A stretch of DNA of 8,541 bases from Candidatus Altarchaeales archaeon (GCA_014729705.1 WJJK01000376.1:1-8541), one strand, 5' to 3'. Positions 1 to 6,595 are shown, counted from the stretch's first letter. Translations and numbers: made by a program. The notes: generated from the letters alone by a model not told the origin.

Positions 1-241
1 CTGCGTAACCGGAATCCTCGATTACCTGGGTTTCCTTCTCGCCTATGAGCGCTAAACCCACTTTCGCTGCCCTGCCTCTTCGGCCTTTTTCGGATGCAAG
101 TCTCTTAAGCTCAAGGTAAACGCTTTGGGGTATGAAAAACTTTGTTTTACCTGGGTGAAGATGTTCGATCTCCTGGAAGACGTCGATTTTATGGGTTTGG
201 GGCAGCAGAAGGAGGTTGGTGTCTAACAGTATTTTATTCAC
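1..241 (-). CDS. PIN-domain protein, Fcf1/Utp24-like (N-terminal 80 residues; continues past the left edge)
   Basis: This is the start of a probable PIN-fold endoribonuclease of the archaeal Fcf1/Utp24 (VapC9-like) family, whose eukaryotic relatives cleave pre-rRNA in the small-subunit processome. The N-terminus reads MNKILLDTNLLLLP, the typical first PIN strand with the metal-binding Asp at residue 7. A second expected acidic residue is Glu44 in the segment SVYLELKRLA. Later catalytic residues lie outside the window. The GTG start overlaps the aIF2 gamma stop codon by four bases (GTGA), which implies translational coupling. A GGGGAAG stretch a few bases upstream may act as a weak ribosome binding site. 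The order S6e, aIF2 gamma, PIN is a conserved archaeal neighbourhood and supports a role in ribosome biogenesis over a toxin role. The family call rests on motif and context only. Confidence 0.85.
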   Translation of the reverse strand, partial: MNKILLDTNLLLLPQTHKIDVFQEIEHLHPGKTKFFIPQSVYLELKRLASEKGRRGRAAKVGLALIGEKETQVIEDSGYA

Positions 242-1443
242 TCTATGACTTCCCCGTATCCGATTAGATGCCATCTGGGGCCTATTCGGCGGTTTATCGC
301 GACTTTACCCCCCTTCTGGGCGCATACAGGCAGCTTCAGTTTAACCTCAACCTTCCCCGGGTCTGTTACAACCCCTACCGTCACCGCCGATCCTGCGGAA
401 AGCATTAGGGGCTCCCCCTTGGATATGGGCTTGATTTCCTCTTTCCTCCCTACAAGCCGTTCAAAGAGGTTTACCTTGAATTTCAGGGTCTGCCTAACAG
501 GTGGCAGGGATTTTGGGGCGCCAATCATGTTGCCTGAGAGGTTGTCGCTTTTGGTTAGTGAGGGGTCAAGTTCAGTGCCGATTGCGATCAACCCTCCAGG
601 GTGCACTGAATCGAAGTTATTACCTCCTTCAGACAAACTCACGACCTTGGTGGTGAGGGGTTGGCTTGCGTTGTTTTTACGGTAACCTGGTTTCACCTCT
701 ATCTCGTCTCCGACATTTATTTTACCGCATATCAGGGATCCGCCGAGTACTCCTCCAACCAGGTTCTTATATTCCGCTCCCGGCTTGTTTATGTCAAATG
801 AACGCGCAATATACATCAGGGGTTTTTTCTTAAGGTCTCTTTTGGGGGTGGGGATGTATTCTTCGATCGCCTCAATCAGAAGGTCTACGTTGGCGTTGTG
901 GTGGGCTACGATGGGGATTATCGGAGCGTCTTCTGCGATGGAGTTCTTCACGAATTCCTTGATTTGTTTGTAGTTTTCCTTTGCTTTTTCCTTTGAAACC
1001 AGATCTATCTTGTTTTGGGCGATGACGATGTTTTTCACTTCAAGTATCTCTAAAGCCATAAGATGCTCTTGGGTCTGCGGCTGCGGGCAGTCTTCGTTGG
1101 CGGCTATCACAAGCACTGCTCCATCCATTATGGCTGCGCCGGAGAGCATTGTAGCCATCAGGGTCTCGTGTCCGGGGGCGTCGACGAAGCTCATGCGCCT
1201 TAGGAATTTCGCCTCCCCGCCGCATTCCGGGCATTTGGGTTCCGTGGTGTACCCGGGTTTCCCGCATCCCTTGCAGAAATAGATTTCGCAGTTGGCGTAT
1301 CCCAGGCGTATTGATATGCCTCTTTTTATTTCTTCGCTGTGTTTATCGGTCCAAACCCCCGATAAAGCCTTCGTGAGGGTTGTCTTACCGTGGTCTACGT
1401 GCCCTATTAATCCGATGTTTATCTCTGATTGATGGGAAGTCAA
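238..1443 (-). CDS. eif2g: Translation initiation factor aIF2 subunit gamma
   Basis: This is the GTPase subunit of archaeal IF2, which carries initiator Met-tRNA to the small ribosomal subunit. From the chosen start it has 401 residues, close to the usual ~410. Visible motifs are G1 GHVDHGKTT (14-22), a switch-1 segment KRGISIRLGY (40-49), a zinc knuckle with Cys57, Cys60, Cys71 and Cys74, G3 DAPGH (88-92) and G4 NKID (144-147). The usual SA of the G5 loop reads VA here. Domains II and III follow, with conserved stretches such as SFDINKPG and LDPSLTKSDNLSG, and the C-terminus ends in RWHLIGYGEV. I start at TTG because AAGGAGGAG lies 7 bases upstream and the start follows the S6e stop by one base. 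The in-frame ATG at 1491 would add 16 mostly basic residues read out of frame from the acidic S6e tail. The stop overlaps the PIN start. Confidence 0.97.
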   Translation of the reverse strand: MTSHQSEINIGLIGHVDHGKTTLTKALSGVWTDKHSEEIKRGISIRLGYANCEIYFCKGCGKPGYTTEPKCPECGGEAKFLRRMSFVDAPGHETLMATMLSGAAIMDGAVLVIAANEDCPQPQTQEHLMALEILEVKNIVIAQNKIDLVSKEKAKENYKQIKEFVKNSIAEDAPIIPIVAHHNANVDLLIEAIEEYIPTPKRDLKKKPLMYIARSFDINKPGAEYKNLVGGVLGGSLICGKINVGDEIEVKPGYRKNNASQPLTTKVVSLSEGGNNFDSVHPGGLIAIGTELDPSLTKSDNLSGNMIGAPKSLPPVRQTLKFKVNLFERLVGRKEEIKPISKGEPLMLSAGSAVTVGVVTDPGKVEVKLKLPVCAQKGGKVAINRRIGPRWHLIGYGEVIE

Positions 1444-1444
1444 T

Positions 1445-1852
1445 CTATTGCTCCTCCTTGGAGGCTTCTTCTTCCGCCTCCCCCCTGCCAAGCAGTTCCT
1501 CTATGCTTTTTTTGCCTGTTTTAGTTATCTTCGCGTTCACCTGCACGATGTTGTCTCCGATCTGCTGGCCGTGCACCCTTTTCTTCCTGCGGGTTGTGTT
1601 GGATTTGAAGCCCTGCCCCCTAAGTGAGAGTATGTCTTTGCCGCTGTCTCCGTCAACGCCTTTTCTCATCGGGAAACCGGATTTATCGGATCCCCCTGTA
1701 ACCATTATCTCATATCCCTTAAGCCCCAAAGCGTCTGCGGATATTACGTCCCCTATTTTTTTCCCCTTTAGTGCCTGTGATTTTTCCTCGTCAGCCTGGA
1801 TTTGGTAGGCCCTCCCATCCTCTGGGTTTGATAAAACGATTTTGTATTCCAT
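1445..1852 (-). CDS. rps6e: 30S ribosomal protein S6e
   Basis: This is archaeal/eukaryotic small-subunit ribosomal protein S6e, 135 residues. Diagnostic segments are an N-terminus starting MEYKIVLSNPEDG, the family signature GGSDKSGFPMR at 53-63, and a basic patch around TTRRKKRVHG (86-95). The last ~15 residues are an acidic tail (EAEEEASKEEQ). Archaeal S6e lacks the long phosphorylated C-terminal helix of the eukaryotic protein, and the length here fits that. No SD precedes the ATG. Instead eight A residues run directly into the start codon. It heads the translation cluster and is separated from SepRS by 66 bases that may hold a promoter and a hairpin. Confidence 0.97.
   Translation of the reverse strand: MEYKIVLSNPEDGRAYQIQADEEKSQALKGKKIGDVISADALGLKGYEIMVTGGSDKSGFPMRKGVDGDSGKDILSLRGQGFKSNTTRRKKRVHGQQIGDNIVQVNAKITKTGKKSIEELLGRGEAEEEASKEEQ
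1451..1459 (-). promoter_or_regulatory. Strong Shine-Dalgarno site for aIF2 gamma
   Basis: On the minus strand this reads AAGGAGGAG, a near-perfect anti-SD complement 7 bases before the TTG codon at 1443. It lies inside the last codons of S6e, so ribosomes finishing S6e pass over it. It is the clearest SD in the window and decides the aIF2 gamma start. Confidence 0.75.
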
Positions 1853-1872
1853 TTTTTTTTGAATCTCGGTAA

Positions 1873-1895
1873 CCTCAGAGACATATTATCTGAGG
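1873..1895 (-). other. Hairpin-forming inverted repeat between SepRS and S6e
   Basis: The minus strand has CCTCAGA, nine bases, then TCTGAGG, a perfect 7-bp stem. It lies in the only intergenic gap longer than 50 bases. No T-run follows it, so it does not look like a rho-independent terminator. It could sit in the S6e 5' leader, be an operator for a dimeric regulator, or be a processing site. Seen directly in the sequence; function unknown. Confidence 0.45.
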
Positions 1896-1900
1896 CATTG

Positions 1901-1910
1901 AATAAAAATA
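1901..1910 (-). promoter_or_regulatory. TATA-like / T-rich stretch upstream of S6e
   Basis: The minus strand reads TATTTTTATT just after the SepRS stop codon. It could be a TATA box, with a start site roughly 25 bases downstream inside the hairpin and a leader of about 25-30 bases, or a T-rich archaeal terminator for SepRS. It does not match the TTTATATA consensus well, so the call is tentative. Confidence 0.3.
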
Positions 1911-1918
1911 TGAGAACC

Positions 1919-3478
1919 CTAGTTCCCCCTATACTGGATGGCTGCAAATACCGGGCCCTTAAGGGATATCCTCTTGTTTTGGGATTCAATGTATCTTCGG
2001 GCCTTGGATTGGACATGGATGTTCACGTCTTGAGGGGATTTAGCCATCTTAACCTGTAGGTAACCCTGCCTTCCCCCCTCCTTTATTTGTTCCTCTGTTT
2101 TTTTCGCGAAATAGGCGCATACGGCGTCAAGGAAACCGAATGAAAGTTTCACGCCACCCTCTTTTATTTTAGAAATGTCGTATTTCAGTTTCCCCGCATC
2201 CTTAGGAAGACCATATACCTCCCCTTTGAAAACGTATACCTCGTTTTCAGCTGCCGGGCCGAGGAGCTTGGAGTTCTCCTCCCGCTCAACCACGTCAACG
2301 GCCACCTCAACCCCCGCTAACTCCCCCTTCCAGGCGGGTATCCTGCAGGGTGATTTCTGTTTGGCGTTGTCTTTGAACGCCTTCACTAACGCCTCCTTCA
2401 GGTTCTTGCCCTGCTGGGTTTCAGGGCTCTCGTCGATGGATATGTTTTCTGCGATCTCCTCATCCGACAGCCTCAGGCTGGAATAAAATTGGGGGTAGAG
2501 TATTTCCCTCACATCCTCTCGGCCTGTTTGCTGCATAAGTATTCTTTCAAGACCGAATCCGAGGTTGAATACGTTGACGTCTATGTCGTAGTTGGCTAAC
2601 GCTATGGGGCTGTACATCCCACAGTCTGCTATCTCCACCTCCCCTGAATAGATTTCATACTCAAGCCCTGGGGCGTAGTAGTTGGAGGTCCCCTTCTTTT
2701 TCTCGAACCTAAGCTCTGTGAACCCCAGGCGATTTAGTATCTCCTGCGTAATCTCTAACCCTCCCTCAAACCCCAGGTTTCCGTCTGCAATAACCATACT
2801 ACCTCCGTAGTGGGCTCTAAGGTGGGAGGCGTCGATTCTCTGCTCACGCCTGAATCTGACTCCCACCGAAAAAAGCTTAACAGGCAACCCCCTCTGCCCC
2901 AGAAGCGATTTTAGTGTGAGAAACCAGGCTCCAGTCATATGAGATCTTAACGTCTGTTTTGAGGCTACCGGCTTTATCTGCCTGAATTCAGGGAAAAGGG
3001 AAAGTATTTTCGAGGCCGTATCCTCGCCTAAATTTAGTTCAACCACCATGCTTTCGACGAAGTCATCCCCCTCCACCTCCCCCTGCCGGTATCTTCGAAG
3101 TATCTTCTGAAAGCCCTTGAAGTCGAAGCCCTCATGTATCCCCCTTATCTGGTCTTTTTTCTCTTCAGACAAGCCGATGTCGGGTCTAGGCAACCCCGCA
3201 AGGTAATAGCATCGATCAAGTATCACCGGCGCCTCAGGTCCGTATTGCTTGTATACGTCCTCCTCTGAGATGAAGTAGGGGTTCTCCACTTCATCGAACC
3301 CCAGGCCAAGAAATATTTGTCTAACCTGCTGCGTTAACTCGTGTATGGGGTGGGGTTTCCCCCCCTCCCCTAAATAGTTTGCACCTGATTTTTGGGGTAT
3401 CTGTTTTGCGGTTTCAACCCACGTTGAGTGGAAATCGGCTTTAGCCCTTCTCTTAATCTCTTTGGGGTTGAAATCCAT
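1919..3478 (-). CDS. sepS: O-phosphoserine--tRNA(Cys) ligase (SepRS)
   Basis: This class II aminoacyl-tRNA synthetase charges tRNA(Cys) with O-phosphoserine, which SepCysS then converts to Cys-tRNA(Cys). From the ATG it has 519 residues; known SepRS proteins are about 535-540. It matches SepRS, not PheS alpha: YLAGLPRPDIGLS (92-104), TLRSHMTGAWF (176-186), motif 2 FRREQRIDASHLRAHY (209-224), motif 3 NLGFGLERIL (305-314), SPCRIPAWKGEL (376-387), KLLGPAAENEVYV (404-416) and C-terminal KGPVF. The segment after motif 2 (KGTSNYYAP to EIADCGMYSP) looks shorter than I recall for methanogen SepRS, which explains much of the length difference. The residues usually reading SAS after motif 2 read GGS here. 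The ATG at 3478 is chosen; a GTG at 3484 would add two residues, and neither has an SD. It follows a pilin-like gene by 14 bases, so it may be co-transcribed with the T4SS block. Confidence 0.95.
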   Translation of the reverse strand: MDFNPKEIKRRAKADFHSTWVETAKQIPQKSGANYLGEGGKPHPIHELTQQVRQIFLGLGFDEVENPYFISEEDVYKQYGPEAPVILDRCYYLAGLPRPDIGLSEEKKDQIRGIHEGFDFKGFQKILRRYRQGEVEGDDFVESMVVELNLGEDTASKILSLFPEFRQIKPVASKQTLRSHMTGAWFLTLKSLLGQRGLPVKLFSVGVRFRREQRIDASHLRAHYGGSMVIADGNLGFEGGLEITQEILNRLGFTELRFEKKKGTSNYYAPGLEYEIYSGEVEIADCGMYSPIALANYDIDVNVFNLGFGLERILMQQTGREDVREILYPQFYSSLRLSDEEIAENISIDESPETQQGKNLKEALVKAFKDNAKQKSPCRIPAWKGELAGVEVAVDVVEREENSKLLGPAAENEVYVFKGEVYGLPKDAGKLKYDISKIKEGGVKLSFGFLDAVCAYFAKKTEEQIKEGGRQGYLQVKMAKSPQDVNIHVQSKARRYIESQNKRISLKGPVFAAIQYRGN

Positions 3479-3492
3479 CGTCACGGTGGTGC

Positions 3493-3777
3493 TTATGTTG
3501 GGAGGTTGGCGGTATAAAATTGGGCTACGAACTGTTGATACCCGTTTGCAATAAGTATCCCGATGATTATGTATAAAACTCCTTTTTTGATTTCATTCCT
3601 CTCTTGTGCAGCGTCTGCTATAATCCATTTGATGCCCAGGAAAACCAGCATCAACGCCCCCAGGATGTTAGCCACACCCACAAGACCCGATAAATCCACG
3701 GGGGGGTCTGCCTGAACCGTCTGCGCTATCAACAATACAAACAAAAAAACGTATACCTGGTTTTTCATGTTTTCCAT
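3493..3777 (-). CDS. VirB2/TrbC pilin-like small membrane protein (second of two)
   Basis: This 94-residue protein has a signal peptide of about 23 residues, with hydrophobic core YVFLFVLLIA and a likely cut after VQA. A short extracellular linker follows, then a TM helix (about 33-53), a charged loop AAQERNEIKK (56-65) and a second TM helix (about 67-87). Signal peptide, TM, short charged loop and TM is the layout of VirB2/TrbC pilin subunits, and the GIKWIIAD stretch before the charged loop is typical. It has no cysteines, unlike its neighbour. It lies 39 bases downstream of the other pilin-like gene and 14 bases before SepRS. A second ATG three codons in is possible. Gene reality is well supported; the pilin role is inferred from topology and from the VirB4 neighbour. 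Confidence 0.78.
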   Translation of the reverse strand: MENMKNQVYVFLFVLLIAQTVQADPPVDLSGLVGVANILGALMLVFLGIKWIIADAAQERNEIKKGVLYIIIGILIANGYQQFVAQFYTANLPT

Positions 3778-3816
3778 GCGCGTAACATATGGTTTTTGTC
3801 GCTAATAACCTTTTTT

Positions 3817-4161
3817 TCAGGCGCACAGAAGATAAAGAATCACGTTCCCCCCCACAAAAAGCAGAAGCAAACCTATAAGAATATATATTATGCTTCTTTT
3901 CGCGTTGTCTTTGCTTTGAGGGTCTTCGGCCATCATCCACCGCATGCCTGCTATAACAGTGAAAAGCAATGCGAGTATGGTTCCTATCTGGTGTAATCCA
4001 CAGATTATTTCCGCCCAACACTTTATGTATTCTTTTTGTTCGGGCGTCGTCTCCCCGCACATTACTTTCACGGAGTTGAGGCAGTTGGGGGAGGGGTCGC
4101 ATCCTGCTTGGGCGAACCCGACTGCAAGAAAGGCAGCCAGAAGGCAAGCGAGTTTGTTCAT
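3817..4161 (-). CDS. VirB2/TrbC pilin-like membrane protein with Cys-rich extracellular segment
   Basis: From the chosen start this protein has 114 residues. A signal peptide MNKLACLLAAFLAVGFAQA is followed by an extracellular segment of about 35 residues with five cysteines (21, 27, 35, 48, 54), which could form disulfides. Then come a TM helix (about 55-77), a charged loop AEDPQSKDNAKR (78-89) and a second TM helix (about 91-112). The GMRWMMAEDP...AKRSIIYILIG pattern is typical of TrbC/VirB2-like proteins. There is no good lipobox at Cys21, because the residue at -3 is Gln. I start at the ATG at 4161 because it puts the signal peptide at the N-terminus and overlaps the stop of the upstream mini-gene (ATGA). 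Starting at 4260 would prepend 33 Arg/Gln-rich residues, which is incompatible with a normal signal peptide. Likely a pilus or channel subunit. Confidence 0.78.
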   Translation of the reverse strand: MNKLACLLAAFLAVGFAQAGCDPSPNCLNSVKVMCGETTPEQKEYIKCWAEIICGLHQIGTILALLFTVIAGMRWMMAEDPQSKDNAKRSIIYILIGLLLLFVGGNVILYLLCA

Positions 4162-4307
4162 TGTTTTTTGGGTTCGTATCTGCTGCATGTGCTGCAGAAC
4201 CACCGGCTTTGCAGGCTGTCGTCGACGATGCTGCCTTCGGCTATCTGGTTGTTTGCGCATCTTCTCCCGCTGCGGTGTCTGCAGTCGCCTCGATCCCTTA
4301 ACTCCAT
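4158..4307 (-). CDS. 49-residue four-cysteine mini-protein, probable zinc-binding
   Basis: This small ORF fills the space between the ATPase and the first pilin-like gene. The translation has Cys9 and His11 (DCRHRSGRRC), Cys17, then an acidic middle, and Cys38/Cys41 in FCSTCSRYEP. A C-x7-C and C-x2-C pair about 20 residues apart is a plausible treble-clef or zinc-ribbon-like site, and the N-terminal third is Arg-rich. There are no TM segments or signal peptide. The ATG lies 12 bases after the VirB4 stop, preceded by an A9 tract. The TGA overlaps the next ATG as ATGA, the classic coupled arrangement. I do not recognise the family. The reading competes with a longer form of the next gene in another frame, but overlap, cysteine spacing and signal-peptide placement all favour this one. 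Confidence 0.68.
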   Translation of the reverse strand: MELRDRGDCRHRSGRRCANNQIAEGSIVDDSLQSRWFCSTCSRYEPKKQ

Positions 4308-4319
4308 CTTTTTTTTTAT

Positions 4320-6590
4320 TTAGAAGTAGCTTTGCAGTTTAGCGAGTGCCTCGTCTCTTGTGATCACCAGCCCGAATTGGTCTTGGTAGTCTCTTTTCAA
4401 AACGGGGTTGGATACGACGTAATAGTTTTCATCGTATTTCTGCATTACACTGTTTTTCTGCTGCATGTTTTCGATGCTTTTCTTCAACCCCACGTCGGCT
4501 TCAACCTCCACTGCAATCAACTTCCCGTCCCCGCTTGTGAAGGTTAGGTCCGGCAGTCGAGTGTGGTGCATGAGGGCGGTGTCCGTGAATTGGGAGAGCG
4601 CCTCATAAAGCAGGTACTGTAGGACGAAGTGTTCGTCTGTCTCGTCGGTCTCGTTTTTTATGAGGAAAAGCTCGCTTTCGCCTGTCAGGTTCTTCACCCT
4701 AACCTCCTCGAAGTCTCGCTCCGATAGCATCTGTATCTGTTCATCGGTTAAATCCGATTTATGCTGTAGCGGGCGGTTCACGTCGAATTCCCTGACCAGT
4801 CTCTTGCCTTCAGGCCGCTTCAGATTCTGGTACATGGCAAGCTCATCCGGTTTAGTGGTGATTATTCGATGCTCCTCCGGGGAGGCGGTTATGTATATCG
4901 GGATTCTTGTGTTTTCAGCGATCAACAAGGCTGTGCCTGCTGAGGCGGTTTTCAGGAATTGCTCCTCCGCCCGGTTTATGTGGAACTGCTCCACAATCTG
5001 GTCGATTATCGACGTATCCTGTTTCAAAAGGAATTTGGTGGCGGTGTTGGTTAACACCGCCCGGCCCGCTCGGGAGACTAACACGTCCTCAACGTCCTGG
5101 GTTATCATCACTAGTCCTAGGTTGAATTTCCTGCAGGTTTTCACAAGACGCAGTACGTATTCCGCTTGGTCTCCTGCGGACAATACCGTCCAGGCCTCAT
5201 CTATCACAAGTATTTTTCTTTCCTTGGATTTCTTCATCTGGGTGTAGACGTATTCCAGAAGCAGGAACATGACTGTGCCTTTGCCTATGTCGGGGGCGTC
5301 TTTTATGTCGAAGGATATCATGCGGTTGCTTAAATCGATTTTGGTTTTCTGGTTCAGGAAACGCATGGGCCCGAAGACGTAGGCTTTAAGCCGGTTCACA
5401 ATCGACATGGCGGGGGCGTATATTATTTCTTTGCTTGATTTAGTCAGCGGCAGCACTTCATTGTATAGGTCTTCTAGTATCGGCGGCTCCCTGCTCCAGG
5501 TCTTCGGATCCTTTGTTATGCCTTTTTCTTCGTAGGCTCGGTTTATTGTTTCATCTAGTATCGCTCTCTGGGGTTCCGTTAACTCCCCCAGAAGACAGCG
5601 GAAGAACGCCAGAAGCGAGAGCTTCTTCTCATCCAGGGTTTGGTCTGTTAAGTCGAAGGGGTTGATTACGCTTTCTGAGTCGGGGGCGATTCGGATGATG
5701 TCTCCGTTGAATGTTTTGATTAAGTCCGTGTATTCCGCCTGGGGGTCTATGACGTTTATGGAGACGCCTTCCATGAACTCCCTCATCAACATCAACTTTA
5801 TTGAATAGCTTTTACCTCCGCCTGAGGTTCCAAGCACAAGGGTGTTGGGGTTGGAGAGTTTCCAGGGGTCGATGATGATGGGTATGCTGTTGTAGGCGTT
5901 GAATCCGATTAACACTCCTGTGGCGTGTTGCTCGAGGCTGGTTATGGCGAAGGGGAAGCATGCGGCGGCGGCCGAGGATGTGATGTTTCTTGTGACCTCC
6001 AGACTGTCTTTGCCTACTGGGAGGGTGCTTTTTAGGGCTTGATACATCTGGTAGTTGGGGATTTTGGGGGTGATCATGATGGAGTTCATTGTGTCCATGA
6101 TTTTTTTGGTGTTTTGGTCAAGCTCCTCCTTTTGATAGGATTTCGAGTCGATGTATAGGCTTATGTCAAACATCTTCTCAGTCCCCTGCTGGATTAATGA
6201 TAAAAGCGCCATAGTGTCTTGGTGTTGTTGTATGAGGCTTTGGGGTATGATTTTACCTTCAGTCTCCATGGCGTATATGTCTGTTTTCTGTTTTTTGATT
6301 TCGTTTTCCAGCATCTTCACGGTGGTGTCGATGGTGTAGGGGAATATATGTATGGACAGGTCGAAGTCCATGTTCATCTGTATGAGGCGGGTGAGCCATC
6401 CCGGGTCCACGAGCCTTGGGTATTTTATTGCCGTGATGATCTGGTGGTACTTGGTTATCTGGATGTCTTTGGGGTGTATTTGTATTGTGGAGGGGGAGGT
6501 CAGGTATTCGATTAACCGGTCCTCGTATTCTTCATAGGATTCTGTGTCTTTTTTCTCGCTTGAACCCGAAGATAGGAATGGTATGTTCAT
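4320..6590 (-). CDS. virB4: VirB4-type T4SS ATPase with C-terminal PD-(D/E)XK-like nuclease domain
   Basis: This 756-residue protein is the likely motor of the T4SS-like system. Residues ~25-230 resemble the VirB4 N-domain, including RLVDPGWLTRLIQMNMDFD. The RecA-like ATPase core has Walker A GTSGGGKS (254-261), IDPQAEY (281-287), NPFDL (310-314), LTEPQRAILDETI (337-349), Walker B KILVIDEAW (459-467) and ITQD (496-499), all typical of VirB4/TraC. After about residue 600 a linker leads to a domain not usual in VirB4: helix DEHFVLQYLLYEAL (652-665), LPDLTF (679-684), IAVEVEAD (692-699), a Lys-containing helix (703-712) and strand YYVVSNP (723-729). This order, with Asp681, Glu695 and Glu697, fits a PD-(D/E)XK fold, although the usual x-K is replaced by x-E. 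It starts 5 bases after the PrgI-like gene. The ATPase call is firm; the nuclease call is a motif-based inference. Confidence 0.93.
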   Translation of the reverse strand: MNIPFLSSGSSEKKDTESYEEYEDRLIEYLTSPSTIQIHPKDIQITKYHQIITAIKYPRLVDPGWLTRLIQMNMDFDLSIHIFPYTIDTTVKMLENEIKKQKTDIYAMETEGKIIPQSLIQQHQDTMALLSLIQQGTEKMFDISLYIDSKSYQKEELDQNTKKIMDTMNSIMITPKIPNYQMYQALKSTLPVGKDSLEVTRNITSSAAAACFPFAITSLEQHATGVLIGFNAYNSIPIIIDPWKLSNPNTLVLGTSGGGKSYSIKLMLMREFMEGVSINVIDPQAEYTDLIKTFNGDIIRIAPDSESVINPFDLTDQTLDEKKLSLLAFFRCLLGELTEPQRAILDETINRAYEEKGITKDPKTWSREPPILEDLYNEVLPLTKSSKEIIYAPAMSIVNRLKAYVFGPMRFLNQKTKIDLSNRMISFDIKDAPDIGKGTVMFLLLEYVYTQMKKSKERKILVIDEAWTVLSAGDQAEYVLRLVKTCRKFNLGLVMITQDVEDVLVSRAGRAVLTNTATKFLLKQDTSIIDQIVEQFHINRAEEQFLKTASAGTALLIAENTRIPIYITASPEEHRIITTKPDELAMYQNLKRPEGKRLVREFDVNRPLQHKSDLTDEQIQMLSERDFEEVRVKNLTGESELFLIKNETDETDEHFVLQYLLYEALSQFTDTALMHHTRLPDLTFTSGDGKLIAVEVEADVGLKKSIENMQQKNSVMQKYDENYYVVSNPVLKRDYQDQFGLVITRDEALAKLQSYF

Positions 6591-6595
6591 ATTCT

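Noticed and set aside
245..1282. Several plus-strand open frames opposite aIF2 gamma
   Set aside because: They are antisense to a highly conserved essential gene, with no ribosome binding site or recognisable product.
238..1491. A 417-residue aIF2 gamma starting at ATG 1491
   Set aside because: It overlaps S6e by 47 bases, and a strong SD points to the TTG at 1443.
1919..3484. Phenylalanyl-tRNA synthetase alpha subunit
   Set aside because: Class II motifs fit superficially, but YLAGLPRP, SHMTGAWF, SPCRIPAWKGEL and GPAAENEVYV are SepRS-specific and the length is that of SepRS.
3668..4147. Minus-strand open frame of 159 codons across the two pilin-like genes
   Set aside because: It runs out of frame through both signal peptides, and its composition is Ser/Arg/Cys-rich and disordered: a shadow of the real genes.
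3817..4260. A 147-residue form of the first pilin-like protein starting at 4260
   Set aside because: The extra 33 residues are Arg/Gln-rich and would bury the signal peptide. The same DNA in another frame encodes the four-Cys mini-protein, which ends in an ATGA overlap at 4161.
4660..5247. Plus-strand open frame of 195 codons inside virB4
   Set aside because: It is antisense to well-conserved ATPase motifs, and its translation is Ser/Phe/Arg-rich with no recognisable domain: a shadow frame.
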